A DNA stretch of 64,000 nt. It comes from Myxococcales bacterium. GTDB taxonomy: Bacteria > Myxococcota_A > Polyangia > Polyangiales > Polyangiaceae. Position numbers and translations under genes: made by a program. Of this stretch, positions 35,414 through 44,587 are shown one piece after another; positions within the stretch are counted from its first letter, which is position 1; each line of letters starts with the position of its first letter. The DNA lies in contig JADJQX010000001.1 in the NCBI GenBank assembly GCA_016712525.1, forward strand, positions 930,001 to 994,000, read 5' to 3'. The notes beneath the pieces were generated by a model. The model searched no databases and had not been told where the DNA came from. It saw nothing but the letters and a program-made list of their open reading frames with translations.

Positions 35414-35429
35414 CGGGGGCATCGCGTCA

Positions 35430-36575
35430 CTACGCTCCGCGGAGGACGTGGGGTTTCACGAGGTACCCGAAGCCCGCGTTCGAGAGGCGCTTGGCGAGCT
35501 CGACCTTCGTCGTCCCGAGGGACGCGGCCGCGCGGTCGAGGTTCCACTCGGCGTCCGCGAGCTTCGAGAGCAAGTACGCGCGTCGAACCTGCGCCCCCGA
35601 GAGACGAAACGTCTTCATGTATTCGACGGTTCCGTCGTCCCGCAGGATGCGCTCGCCGATGTGGCACTCCTCGTTCGGATCGAAATCCGGGTAAAATCGC
35701 CGGAGCTCGAAGCGCCCCGCGTCCCTCACGCGCTCCTCGCGGACGGCGCGCGAGAAGAGCCCGTCGGCCAAAAGCTCGGTCGTCGAGACGAGCTCGGCTC
35801 GAACCCGATCGACCTCGCGGGCGAGGTGATCGAGGTCGGTGATGCTCCCCGGATCGATCCCCCCTTCGAGGGAGAGCGCCTCGGGGTAGAGGAGCGCGTA
35901 CGTCGCCACGAGGTCACCGAAGAAGTCTTCGAGGAGCGAGAGGTGGAGCGCGCGGTAGTCGTCCGGGTGAGAGACGACGAACACCGTCGCGAGCGTGTCG
36001 GCCACGAAGACGAGCACGCCTACCTGCTGCTCGTGGATCTCGAAGATCCGGAGCGCCTCTTCGAGGCCCGAGATCCACGCGCCGCGCGTCGATCGCTCGA
36101 TGCGCGGGTCGAGGCCGCGGCGCACGGCTTCGTCGGAGTACTCCTTCCAGAGGATCTCCGGGCCGCGGAAATGAAGGGCCAAGAAGCCCTCCATCGCGAG
36201 GTGGAGGGGCAACATGCGGAAGCGCTTCTCGCCTCCCTCACCGGGCTCGAGGCCCTTCACCATGCGGTGATGGAGCATAACGGAGCGCGGCTTCGTTTGG
36301 CCGAGGCTCGTGCCGAAGCTCGCCTGGGTTCCATCTTCGGTATGCGACACCACGAGCCCGTGGGGGATGTACGACATGTAGTGGAGCCCCGACGAACCCG
36401 GCGTCCCCTCGAGGCGCACGGCCCCGTAGGCGTCGTAGGTCGTCTTGGCGATGCGGAGATCCCCGGGGGCAGAGTCGCGCAGCACGGGCACGAGGCGAAA
36501 CGCCCCCATCGTCTGGGGTGCGCCGAGGCGGAGGCCGCGGAGAGAAGCGGGATCGGAGTGGACCATCGAGCTCAT
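35430..36575 (-). CDS. ARPP-like domain protein with C-terminal Fis-type HTH
   Basis: A 381-residue protein. The N-terminal two thirds (LRLGAPQTMGAFRLVPVL; HHRMVKGLEPGE; ALRIFEIHEQQVGVLVFVADTLATVFVVSHPDDYRA) resembles the ARPP group (ARG- and rhodanese-phosphatase-associated proteins); this is from memory of motif style, not a search. The last 50 residues, LLSKLADAEWNLDRAAASLG and VELAKRLSNAGFGYL, read as a Fis-type helix-turn-helix as found in bacterial enhancer-binding proteins. So it could be a regulator or DNA-linked adaptor. Coupled by ATGA to the TROVE/vWA-like gene. Confidence 0.6.
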   Translation of the reverse strand: MSSMVHSDPASLRGLRLGAPQTMGAFRLVPVLRDSAPGDLRIAKTTYDAYGAVRLEGTPGSSGLHYMSYIPHGLVVSHTEDGTQASFGTSLGQTKPRSVMLHHRMVKGLEPGEGGEKRFRMLPLHLAMEGFLALHFRGPEILWKEYSDEAVRRGLDPRIERSTRGAWISGLEEALRIFEIHEQQVGVLVFVADTLATVFVVSHPDDYRALHLSLLEDFFGDLVATYALLYPEALSLEGGIDPGSITDLDHLAREVDRVRAELVSTTELLADGLFSRAVREERVRDAGRFELRRFYPDFDPNEECHIGERILRDDGTVEYMKTFRLSGAQVRRAYLLSKLADAEWNLDRAAASLGTTKVELAKRLSNAGFGYLVKPHVLRGA

Positions 36576-38014
36576 ATCGAGCCTCCCAAGAACACGTTCA
36601 CACGAAGATCGAGCTCGTGCTCGAGCGCGACGAAGGAGCCGCCGACGGCCGCGAAGCGACCGAGCGCGACGAGGGTGGGTACGTCCTCGGCGTCGCGGAG
36701 GCCGAGCGTGGGCAAGGCCTTCGAGAGCACTTTGGGAGCATACGTCTCGCTGTCGTAGACGGGATTCAGGTGGAGCACGAAACACTCCGGGAGGAGGCGC
36801 GCTCCCGCCTCGGCGACCTGGCCCGCGAGACCTTGTGGGTCGTTGTCGTACCCGTCCGAGACGACCACGAGCATGTCGGGGCGGAGGCGCAACGCCGCGA
36901 GGATCGGCGTCGTCAGATCGGTGGTCCCGCGCGGCGCGAGGTGGAGCTCCTCGTCGGCCGAGAGGCCACGGAGAGGCGCCGAGGTCCAGAGCGCCGTGTA
37001 CTCGCGCGACGTCGCGCGGAGAAACCGCGAGACCCCGAGGGCCGCGGCGAGCGGGCGGTTACGCTTCTCGCGGCTCCCCGAGCTCGAGAAGCTACGGTCG
37101 AGCACGGCGACCACACGGCCGTACGAGGCCGCCGTGCGTCGTGCCGCGCGGGCCGCCGACAGCGCGAAGGCGCGCGACATCTCCGCCTCTCGCGCCGCGC
37201 GTTCGACCGGCGAGAGCGAGAGCAGGTAGCTCGCGATCCGCACGAGAGGCTGGCGCGACCAGTCGACGTCGGCCTCGAGCCCCGCGGCCTCACGCGTCTC
37301 GGCGAGGCGCATACGCTCGTGCGCCGTGAGCATCGGGGCGATGCGCGCGAGGAAGACGTCGCGCCGCACTCCCCGCTTCTGCGCGAGCCCTTCGGCCACC
37401 GTGTAGGGGAGGCCATAGAGGGCCGCGTCGGCGTAGTGGGCCTGGCGATAGGTCTCGAAGAGCGGGGTCGTGAAGCGGCGCTCCTTCCACCCACGCAAGA
37501 GGAACGGCTTTAGCTCGCCCGCGAAGGGGACGTGCGCGTGCACGGCGGCGCGACGAAACGATCGGCGGTACTTCACGGCCAAAAAGTCCCGCGTTTCGGG
37601 GCGCTCGAGGTAGGCCTTGGTGAGCGCGCGCGTGCGACGGTTGTTCACGCCGCGCTTCGCGAGGTCTTCGAGGAGGTGCATCGCCCGGTGCGTCGGGAGC
37701 GTGTGGAGCGCGCGCGTGACGAGGGCGTTCTCTCGAGCGCGGCTCTCGGCGCGCACGTCGCGGCCGGTCGCGAGCAGGTTGCGGACGATCATGGCCTGGT
37801 TCGCGTGGTTCACGCCGAGCGCGAGCACCTCGGCGTAGAGGTCGCGGTAGTTCGCGACGACGTAGCGGTGGAGGAAGTCGAGCGAGATGGACTGGCCGTG
37901 ACCGTCTCCATAGAACTCGCGCTGCCCCGTGCAGGCGAAACACGCGTTCACGAAGAGCAAGAGATCTTCACGCGCGACACGGTCCTTCGCGCTCGGGACG
38001 GGGTGCAGGCTCAT
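36572..38014 (-). CDS. TROVE-like helical domain + von Willebrand A protein
   Basis: A 480-residue protein. Residues 15-280 are a helical region with NRRTRALTKAYL and LAVKYRRSFRRAAVHA, resembling TROVE/Ro60 proteins that ring-bind misfolded RNA. From about 300 a von Willebrand A domain is complete: MIDAS motif LDRSFSSSG (D306, S308, S310), Thr in PRGTTDL (about 363) and Asp in VVSDGYDND (about 384). Ro-type proteins bind Y-like RNAs and take part in RNA quality control with Rsr/PNPase; RNA-repair operons also use TROVE-vWA proteins. No RtcB or Y RNA gene is visible nearby. First gene of a two-gene operon. Confidence 0.65.
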   Translation of the reverse strand: MSLHPVPSAKDRVAREDLLLFVNACFACTGQREFYGDGHGQSISLDFLHRYVVANYRDLYAEVLALGVNHANQAMIVRNLLATGRDVRAESRARENALVTRALHTLPTHRAMHLLEDLAKRGVNNRRTRALTKAYLERPETRDFLAVKYRRSFRRAAVHAHVPFAGELKPFLLRGWKERRFTTPLFETYRQAHYADAALYGLPYTVAEGLAQKRGVRRDVFLARIAPMLTAHERMRLAETREAAGLEADVDWSRQPLVRIASYLLSLSPVERAAREAEMSRAFALSAARAARRTAASYGRVVAVLDRSFSSSGSREKRNRPLAAALGVSRFLRATSREYTALWTSAPLRGLSADEELHLAPRGTTDLTTPILAALRLRPDMLVVVSDGYDNDPQGLAGQVAEAGARLLPECFVLHLNPVYDSETYAPKVLSKALPTLGLRDAEDVPTLVALGRFAAVGGSFVALEHELDLRVNVFLGGSI

Positions 38015-38347
38015 GGGAGGAGCTGCCCGGGGAGAAGAAGCGCGACGGGCTAGGACAGCACAGAAGCTGGGTTCGGAAGTCGCGCCGAAGTCCCACGGGC
38101 AGCTACGACGAGGGATTGCAAACCCGGCGCCAGGACCGGAGCCGCAAAAACCCGAACAAAAACGGGCTCCTCCCCGGAGCGATGCGTATCCTGTAGTATA
38201 GATCGTATACGATAGGATAGGCACGGTGGGGCTTGGGGGCCGCATGGTCCGCGGCCGCGCGGCCGCACACGACAGGCCTCACCACGAGAAGTCGCGGCCC
38301 GTTCTCGCTTCGTGCTCTGGCAGAAGGTCTGCATACTGAGAGGTCGC
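38015..38347. promoter_or_regulatory. Divergent intergenic region with 12-bp palindrome
   Basis: A 333-bp gap between the TROVE/vWA gene (leftward) and the phosphatase gene (rightward). At 38188-38218 it is unusually AT-rich, with TATCCT/AGGATA arms around ATCGTATACGAT (38202-38213), a perfect 12-bp palindrome that overlaps possible -10 sequences. No gene is seen in the rest. Confidence 0.45.
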
Positions 38348-40234
38348 ATGCGCGCTTCCCTTCGGCCCCTCCTCGCCCTCGCCACGCTCGTCTCCACGCT
38401 CGGCACCGCGGCCTCCGCGTGTGGCTCGACGGACGACGTCCCGGATCCCGACGCGGGCTCCGCGCCCGACGCGAGCGAAGGAGACACGTCGACGACACCT
38501 CCGCGGCCCGACGCGAGCGCCGACACCTCGGTCCCACCCGACGCGAGCCCGACGGGTCTCGTGCCCGTACCTGCGCCTCCCAAGCCGACCTTCCCGGCGA
38601 CCATCGGCACGCTCTCGGTCACGCTGCGCACGGCGACGGCCGCGGCCTCCGACACGAACGACCCGCTCGAGGTGTGCCTGAACGAGACGCGCTGTTTTCA
38701 GCTGAACTTGCGCGACGTCGACGACTTTCGCCTCGGCGGAGCCGACACGTACCACTTCGAGGGCGTGAACTTGCCGCGGTCCGAGGTGGACCGCGTCGTC
38801 TTGCGGACTCGGTCGCCCGCGGGCGCCAACAACGACCGCTATACGCCGGCGTGCCTCGATCTCCGCTTCGACGGTGAACCTGTATACTGCAACGATCAGC
38901 TCGGCGGCGTGCACATCGGCACGGGCTCCACCGCCGGCGAGACGATGTCGTACCGCGACCCCGTGGGTCTCCGGAACGTGTGCACGACGTGCCTTCCCTC
39001 GAAGCTGCCGGCCGGCCCCGTGCTCGGCGCGCCCGGAGACACCTCGACGCGTGTGTGGGTGCGCACGGACGCGACGCGCCAGGTGGGGCTCTTCGTCTCG
39101 GAGAGCCCTGACGGCTCGGGCGCCGTACCGATGGCCTGGGCCGCGCCCGCACCCGAGAACGACTTCACGGCCATCCTCGAGCCCAAGGGGCTCACGCCCG
39201 GCCGCACCTACGCCTACCGTGTCTCGGTCGACGGGGCGACGACCGAGCCCTTTCGTCCTCTCAAGACCGCGCCCCCATCGGCGAGCAAGGTGCGCCTCGG
39301 CATGGGCTCGTGCGCGCGAGACGAGGCGCAGCCCATCTACCAGGCGATCGCGGGCCAAAACCTCGATCTTTTCCTCTTCCTCGGGGACAACCACTACGGA
39401 AATACGCCGTACGTCGAGGCGCATCGCTGGCAGTACCGAAAGCTCGACGCCCTCACCGCCCGCAGGGGCCTCCTGTCGCTCGTGCCCTCCCTCTCCACGT
39501 GGGACGATCACGACTTCGTCGCCAACAACTCCGACGGCGCGTGCGGCGGGCGCGAGGACGCGCTTCGCGCCTTCAAAGAGGCTTGGCCCAACCCTTCGTT
39601 CGGGCTCCCTCAGACGCCCGGGGTCTTCACGCGCTCGCGCTTCGGCCCCGTCGAGGTCGTGCTCGCAGACTGCCGCTACCACAGGCCGCGCATCGACGAT
39701 CCGGAGCGGCGCTGCACGCTCGACGGCGCATCCCCTTCGACCGACACGGCCTCCGGCCTCCTCGGCGCCGCGCAGTTCTCGTGGCTCACCGACTCGCTCG
39801 CGGCCTCCACGGCGCCCTTCAAGATCGTCGCGTGCGGCAGCCTCTTCACCGGAAACTCGGTCGACTCGTGGGCGAGCTTCCCCGCGGCGCGGGATCGCCT
39901 CTTCGCCGAGCTCGCCGCGAAGAAGATCCCGGGCGTCGTGCTCGCGAGCGGCGACATCCACAGGAGCGAGATTCGTGTCACGCCGCGGGCGAGCGGCTAC
40001 CCTCTGACCGAGCTCGTGTCCTCACCCATGGCCCAATACCCGATGGCCTCCGAGCCCGGGCGCACCGTGTGCAACGGCACCGACGCGCGACGGCGCTTCT
40101 GCTACCCGTGGGACTCGTTCATCACCGTCGAGGCCGACGGCTCGCTCCCCGACCCGACGCTCGTCGCGATCGTTCGTGACGAGAACGGCGTCGAGAAGTA
40201 CCGCCACACGCTGCGCCGCTCCGAGCTCCAGTAG
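38348..40234 (+). CDS. PhoD-type alkaline phosphatase, secreted, with PLAT-like domain
   Basis: A 628-residue exported protein (ASACGS lipobox-like end at about 25) with an Asp/Ala/Pro-rich linker. Residues about 85-195 (IGTLSVTLRTATAAASDT ... FHFEGVNLPRSEVDRVVL type) look like a PLAT/LH2 domain. A fibronectin-like PhoD N-domain follows (TRVWVRTDATRQVGLFVSE), then the metallophosphatase core: GSCARDEAQPIY, FLFLGDNHYG, STWDDHDF and SGDIHRSEI. PhoD enzymes are Ca/Fe phosphodiesterases that release phosphate from phosphate esters or teichoic acids. No phosphate-starvation box was identified. Confidence 0.88.
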   Translation: MRASLRPLLALATLVSTLGTAASACGSTDDVPDPDAGSAPDASEGDTSTTPPRPDASADTSVPPDASPTGLVPVPAPPKPTFPATIGTLSVTLRTATAAASDTNDPLEVCLNETRCFQLNLRDVDDFRLGGADTYHFEGVNLPRSEVDRVVLRTRSPAGANNDRYTPACLDLRFDGEPVYCNDQLGGVHIGTGSTAGETMSYRDPVGLRNVCTTCLPSKLPAGPVLGAPGDTSTRVWVRTDATRQVGLFVSESPDGSGAVPMAWAAPAPENDFTAILEPKGLTPGRTYAYRVSVDGATTEPFRPLKTAPPSASKVRLGMGSCARDEAQPIYQAIAGQNLDLFLFLGDNHYGNTPYVEAHRWQYRKLDALTARRGLLSLVPSLSTWDDHDFVANNSDGACGGREDALRAFKEAWPNPSFGLPQTPGVFTRSRFGPVEVVLADCRYHRPRIDDPERRCTLDGASPSTDTASGLLGAAQFSWLTDSLAASTAPFKIVACGSLFTGNSVDSWASFPAARDRLFAELAAKKIPGVVLASGDIHRSEIRVTPRASGYPLTELVSSPMAQYPMASEPGRTVCNGTDARRRFCYPWDSFITVEADGSLPDPTLVAIVRDENGVEKYRHTLRRSELQ

Positions 40235-40293
40235 GGCGCGTCATCCGTTCGGGGGAGGGTCGTGCGGCGCGAGCCTGCTACGTTCGTAGGCTC

Positions 40294-40728
40294 ATGAAGA
40301 GCCTTCTTTTCCCGATTGCCGCGCTCGTCTCGCTCTCCGTCGCGTGCGGAGGCGCTCCCCCCTCGCCTCCTGCCACCGCCACGTCGGCCCCACCGGCCGG
40401 GCCCGACACGACGGCTCCACTAGGAGCCTCGCAGGGCGCGCCCGAGGCCCACGTGGACACGAGCGCCCCGCCCGTCGCCCCGCCCAAAGAGCCCGAGATC
40501 ACCTCGGTTCGTGTCGTCGTGTCGAACGGGTGCGACACCAAGGTCGACTACTGCGTCGAAGACGGCGCCTCCACCCTGAACACGTCGCTCACCCAACGAA
40601 CGACGACGACCCACAGCGTGAAACCCGGCGCCAAGCTCCGCCTCAAGAAGGGCGGCTCGTGCGGGGACACGGTCTTCACGGTGCCGGCCGAGAAGGGCGA
40701 GGTCAAAGCCTCGATCTGCTCGAAGTAG
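40294..40728 (+). CDS. Small lipoprotein, unknown function
   Basis: A 144-residue protein: signal MKSLLFPIAALVSLSVACGG (lipobox SVAC), a 50-residue Pro/Ala/Thr linker, and an 80-residue domain with four Cys (VSNGCDTKVDYCVEDG; KGGSCGDTVFTVPAEKGEVKASICSK), probably two disulfides. No family recognised. Confidence 0.75.
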   Translation: MKSLLFPIAALVSLSVACGGAPPSPPATATSAPPAGPDTTAPLGASQGAPEAHVDTSAPPVAPPKEPEITSVRVVVSNGCDTKVDYCVEDGASTLNTSLTQRTTTTHSVKPGAKLRLKKGGSCGDTVFTVPAEKGEVKASICSK

Positions 40729-40775
40729 CGACAATCTCGGCGAAGTCGGCGCACATCTCGTACCTTTCGTCTCGA

Positions 40776-41606
40776 ATGGCAAGAACGTCCTCCGAGCGTC
40801 GCGCCGTGGTCGTCACGGGCGGAACGAAAGGCATCGGTCGCGCGATGGTCGAGGCGTTGCTCGCGCGTGGGGCGGACGTCGGGCTCTGCGGCCGTGACAC
40901 GCGCGCCGTCGACGAGGCAAAGGACGCCCTCGTTTCGCGCTACGGCGAGGGCCGCGTCGTCGCGCAGATCTGCGACGTCACACGCGAAGAGGACCTCGAG
41001 GGCCTCTTCTCTGCCACGAAAGAGGCGTTCGGACGCGTGGACGTGTGGGTGAACAACGCCGGCACCAGCAGCCCGCAGGTGAGCTTCCTCGAGCAGGACG
41101 CGAGCACCGTGAGGAGCGTCGTCGAGACGAACCTGCTCGGCACCATGCTCGGCTCGCGCGTCGCGCTCCGAGGAATGAAGGCCCAAGGATTCGGCGCGCT
41201 CTACAACATGGAAGGGTTCGGCAGCGACGGGGCCCGGCAGCTCGGCATGAGCACCTACGGAGCGACGAAATGTGGAGTGCGCTACTTCACCCGATCGCTG
41301 GCCGAAGAGCTCCGCAGCACTCCCCTCCTCGTGTGCACGTTGAGCCCGGGGGTCGTCGTGACCGACCTCCTCGTGGACGTGTACCGGAAGGGAGATCCGA
41401 AGGTGCACGCGCGCGCCCAGCGCCTCTTTCAGTTCATCGCGGACACCCCCGACGTCGTCGGGGATTTCCTCGCGAAGGCCGTGCTCGAGAACCGGAGGAC
41501 GGACGTGCGCCTCGCGTGGATGACCGTCCCCAAGGCGATCCTCCGGTTTTTTCAGCCGAAGTACCACACGCGCAAGATCTTCCCGGGGCCCGGAGATCCG
41601 AGGTGA
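40776..41606 (+). CDS. Short-chain dehydrogenase/reductase (SDR)
   Basis: A 276-residue SDR. Cofactor motif TGGTKGIG (about 13-20), NNAG (about 92-95), catalytic YxxxK in STYGATKCG, and the SPGVVVTDLL loop. The catalytic Ser is replaced by a Met/Glu region (LYNMEGFGSDG) where many SDRs have Ser, which may lower or alter activity. The C-terminal extension ends in FFQPKYHTRKIFPG. Reaction and substrate unknown. Confidence 0.88.
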   Translation: MARTSSERRAVVVTGGTKGIGRAMVEALLARGADVGLCGRDTRAVDEAKDALVSRYGEGRVVAQICDVTREEDLEGLFSATKEAFGRVDVWVNNAGTSSPQVSFLEQDASTVRSVVETNLLGTMLGSRVALRGMKAQGFGALYNMEGFGSDGARQLGMSTYGATKCGVRYFTRSLAEELRSTPLLVCTLSPGVVVTDLLVDVYRKGDPKVHARAQRLFQFIADTPDVVGDFLAKAVLENRRTDVRLAWMTVPKAILRFFQPKYHTRKIFPGPGDPR

Positions 41607-41615
41607 GCTCGCCTA

Positions 41616-42755
41616 TCAGCGCGTGATCTTGAGCCGATAGAGGGAGTTCTGCCGACCGCCCGAGACGAACGGGGACACCATGAAGAAGGCGTTGTCCCCT
41701 TCGATCGCGCCGGCCTCGACGGGCCCCGGGATCTCGCACGCGACCTTGCGCGCCGATCCTCCGCCGACAGGCAACGCCAACATCGGCTGTTTCTGCGCGC
41801 GGAACGCGACGAGGACCTCCGTACCGAACACCCCGAGCGCCCAGGGCGCTTGCGCGTTCTGGTAGTCGAGCGCGTTGACGAGCTTGAGCGGATTGGCGAA
41901 GGCAAGATCGTACTTGGAGAGCGCAAGCGCCTCGCCGCAGTAGAACGCGTCGGACGTGATGGTGAGCCCGCCCCCGAAACACGTGCGGTCGGTGACCTTC
42001 GTCGGAGCGACCCCGGTCGCGTCCACGGGGACCCGGTAGAGCGCGCCGGCGCCCTGCGTGGCGTAGAAGTACACGAACCCACCGAAGAGCTGCGCTTGCC
42101 CGAACTGGAGGCTCGGGAGCGAGGTCATCACGGTCGACGCCCCACTAGCCTTGTCGACACGCACGATATCGAACTCGCCGTCCTTGCCCGGCGTGACGAC
42201 GTACACCGATGCCGCGTCGGCGCCCGCGACGTACGAGACCACACCGTCGAACGTACCCGTGCCGATCGGGGTGGCGGCGGCGTCGTTCAGGCCTCTCCGA
42301 TAGAGCTTTCCGGCCTTGGACGCCTCGGCGTATGCAAACTCGAAGAAGTAGACGTCGTTCTGAACGACACGCCACGCCCCGAGGCCCACGGTGGGAGCGG
42401 GCGTGTGGAAGGCCACGGGCGCGCCGCCCGCCTTGGGAATGCGTAGGAGCGCGCCCGTCTTCGGAAAGAAGCTGTTGCCCGTGTCGGCGCCGCTCGTCGG
42501 GCTGCCGACGACGATCGCGTCGGACGTGAGGCCCATGCCGAGCCCTGGGCCGACGGGGAGCTCGGCGAGCAGCGCCTTCTCGGGCAGCCCCACGCAGTCG
42601 TTTGCGCCACCGTCGGGAAGCGTCCCCCCCTCGGAGACGACGGCGCCGTCGGGGGCCGAGGCGTCGGGGCTACCCCCTCCACCCCCTTCGCTCGAGCAGG
42701 CGAAGACCACCGGGACGATTGCAAGAGCTACGAAAAGAGCTTTCTTTTCCGTCAT
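41616..42755 (-). CDS. Beta-propeller-like lipoprotein, unknown function
   Basis: A 379-residue lipoprotein (VPVVFACSSEGGGGG), followed by an Asp/Gly/Pro-rich linker with DASAPDGAV. The mature part has about six strand repeats with Val-Tyr-Phe and Tyr-Arg motifs (VQNDVYFFEFAYAEAS; FGGFVYFYATQGAGALYRVPVDA; ITSDAFYCGEALALSKYD), like a six- or seven-blade propeller of the Tol/TrwB class, often read as sensor or scaffold. No enzyme motif. Confidence 0.75.
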   Translation of the reverse strand: MTEKKALFVALAIVPVVFACSSEGGGGGSPDASAPDGAVVSEGGTLPDGGANDCVGLPEKALLAELPVGPGLGMGLTSDAIVVGSPTSGADTGNSFFPKTGALLRIPKAGGAPVAFHTPAPTVGLGAWRVVQNDVYFFEFAYAEASKAGKLYRRGLNDAAATPIGTGTFDGVVSYVAGADAASVYVVTPGKDGEFDIVRVDKASGASTVMTSLPSLQFGQAQLFGGFVYFYATQGAGALYRVPVDATGVAPTKVTDRTCFGGGLTITSDAFYCGEALALSKYDLAFANPLKLVNALDYQNAQAPWALGVFGTEVLVAFRAQKQPMLALPVGGGSARKVACEIPGPVEAGAIEGDNAFFMVSPFVSGGRQNSLYRLKITR

Positions 42756-42833
42756 GTGGAGAGCGTAGCCGCGATCGGCTCGAGCGCACGTCGTCCGTTC
42801 GGGCGACGCTCGCGCGCGACTCCGTTCCTCACC

Positions 42834-43076
42834 TCAGTCTTCGAGCACTCCGAAGGTCCAGCTCTCGCCGGGCTCGCGCACGACCACGACCTGCGACTCG
42901 ACCCTTCGGAGCAAGTCGGGCGCGAAGGTGCCGGCCATGGGGCGCACCCCGACCGCGACCGATTTCTCCCACTCCCACACACGCGCTTCGGCCACACCCT
43001 CGATGGCGTAGACCACCTCGAGGATGCGGCGGAGGCGGGGCGGGAGGCGCTCTTTCGTCTCGGCGGCGTCGGTCAT
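42834..43076 (-). CDS. Small 80-residue protein at end of NosL/ABC operon
   Basis: An 80-residue protein, hidden inside a longer frame. Its sequence (RILEVVYAIEGVAEARVWEWEKSVAVGVRP) has the strand-helix layout of a small alpha/beta ferredoxin-like domain. It starts with ATG two bases after the NosL stop, so it is the last gene of the operon. No Cys pair for metal binding is seen, and its function is unknown. Confidence 0.7.
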   Translation of the reverse strand: MTDAAETKERLPPRLRRILEVVYAIEGVAEARVWEWEKSVAVGVRPMAGTFAPDLLRRVESQVVVVREPGESWTFGVLED

Positions 43077-43078
43077 GT

Positions 43079-43534
43079 TCACTTCAAGCCGTCGAGGATG
43101 GCCTGGGTGACCTGCGCGGCCTCGTAGGTCTTCTCGCCTTCGTGGTCTTGCGTGAACTTGGTGACACGCGCGGGGTCGACGGGCACGAGATCGGGGCCCA
43201 TTGGACCGATGACCGAGCTGCCCGCCACGAAGCGGAGCTCGGACGCGTCGTGCCACTTCTTGTCGTAGTAGTCCTGCATGCGGAGCTTCCCCTTCTTGCC
43301 GCCGAGGCTCGCCGCGAAGGCGCAGCGGGGGGCGTCGAAGGTGAGCTTCTGACCATCGTCGGAGACGATCTCGGCGAGCCAGGGGCTCTCGGGCTTGAGC
43401 TTCATGCCGCAGTGCGAGCACCGGCCCGCAGCCTGCGGCGGCGGGGGCGCGCCCGGATCTTTTTTGCAGGCCGACACGACGAAGAGGGCGGCCGGGAGGG
43501 CGAAAAAGGAGCGGCGGGAGAGGGAATTTCGCAT
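43079..43534 (-). CDS. NosL-like copper-binding lipoprotein
   Basis: A 151-residue lipoprotein. The signal holds RRSFF and ends with VSACKKD. The first mature motif CSHCGMKL (CxxCGM) is the NosL copper-binding signature; the fold then continues with SPWLAEIVSDDGQKLTFDAPRCAFAAS and MQDYYDKKWHDASELRFVAGSSVIGPMG, typical of NosL. NosL delivers copper to nitrous oxide reductase or other cuproenzymes; no nosZ is seen here. Located between a polytopic membrane protein and a small protein. Confidence 0.85.
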   Translation of the reverse strand: MRNSLSRRSFFALPAALFVVSACKKDPGAPPPPQAAGRCSHCGMKLKPESPWLAEIVSDDGQKLTFDAPRCAFAASLGGKKGKLRMQDYYDKKWHDASELRFVAGSSVIGPMGPDLVPVDPARVTKFTQDHEGEKTYEAAQVTQAILDGLK

Positions 43535-43564
43535 ACGAGACGTTCCGTGAAGGGAGCCTGCCCG

Positions 43565-44587
43565 TCAGGGGAAGAGCGGGGTGAAGCCCGAGACGACCGC
43601 GTAGCGCAAGACGGGCGCGACCGCGAGCCCGAGCGCGACGGCCCAGGCGATTCGAGAGCGACGAAGTGCGGCACGCGCGAACGGGGCGAGGGCCTCGCGG
43701 GCCGTCTCCCCCGACGAGACCAGGCTCCCGAGCGCCGCGCCGCCACCCCAAAGGGTCGCCAAGAAGACGGCCCCGAAGAGCGGATACCCGAGGCCGAGCA
43801 CGTCGGGCTTCAAGAGGCAGAACGGGCACACGTGCTGCGGCACCTCGAACGCGTGCGGAGCGACCTCGAGCATGACCGCGGCCACGGCGAAGGGGAACGC
43901 CGCGAGGGAGAGGGCTCCCGCGAGCACCACACGAGGCCGCTCGGGGCGGCGCGCTGCGAGGGCGCCCACGAGCATCGCGGCGACGATCGCGACGATCGCC
44001 GCGATCGTGGTGGGGACGCGCGGCCCGAACGCGGCGCCCTCGACGACACCGGCGCCCGCGTCGAGCGTGACCGAGCAGCACGAGGCGACCACCGTGAGAT
44101 CGAGATCGAGGAAAAAGAGGCACGAGAGCGCGAAGCTCGCGAGCGACAAGGGCCCGAGCACGAGCATGGCCGCGGCGAGAGGGCGCGCGAGATCGAACGT
44201 GCGCACCTTCGCGTCGAACGCGACGAGCTGCGCCAAGAGGCCCGCGACGAGCGCCACGCCCACGTCGGCCATGAGCGAGCGGAACCCCCACGGGCTCGCC
44301 TGAAAGACGCCGTAGCCGCACATCGCCCCACGGATGCCGTGGCTCAGGCGCTCGGCGGCGAGCGCCGTGAACGCGACGCACCCGATCTGGACGGCCACCC
44401 CGACGCGCACGAACGTGGCCGACAGATCGAGCCGCCGCTCGAGGAGGAGCTGCCCCTCGGTGGCCCGCGCGAGGCGAAAATGCTTGAGCACGAGGAGCCC
44501 CGTGTAGGACGCACGCAAGAGGAGCCACGTGGACACGAGGCCGGCCACGAGGCGGAGCGCCACCCACGGCTCGAGGAGGTTCCTCAT
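43565..44587 (-). CDS. Polytopic membrane protein, NosL/ABC operon
   Basis: A 340-residue membrane protein with about eight helices. A periplasmic-type HVCPFCLL pair (CxxC) lies before a hydrophobic helix near the C-terminus, which could bind metal or form a disulfide, and Cys pairs CC/CS occur around residue 170 (VVASCCSVTL). It lies between an ABC ATPase and NosL, so it is probably a permease or metal-handling partner. No family recognised. Confidence 0.78.
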   Translation of the reverse strand: MRNLLEPWVALRLVAGLVSTWLLLRASYTGLLVLKHFRLARATEGQLLLERRLDLSATFVRVGVAVQIGCVAFTALAAERLSHGIRGAMCGYGVFQASPWGFRSLMADVGVALVAGLLAQLVAFDAKVRTFDLARPLAAAMLVLGPLSLASFALSCLFFLDLDLTVVASCCSVTLDAGAGVVEGAAFGPRVPTTIAAIVAIVAAMLVGALAARRPERPRVVLAGALSLAAFPFAVAAVMLEVAPHAFEVPQHVCPFCLLKPDVLGLGYPLFGAVFLATLWGGGAALGSLVSSGETAREALAPFARAALRRSRIAWAVALGLAVAPVLRYAVVSGFTPLFP

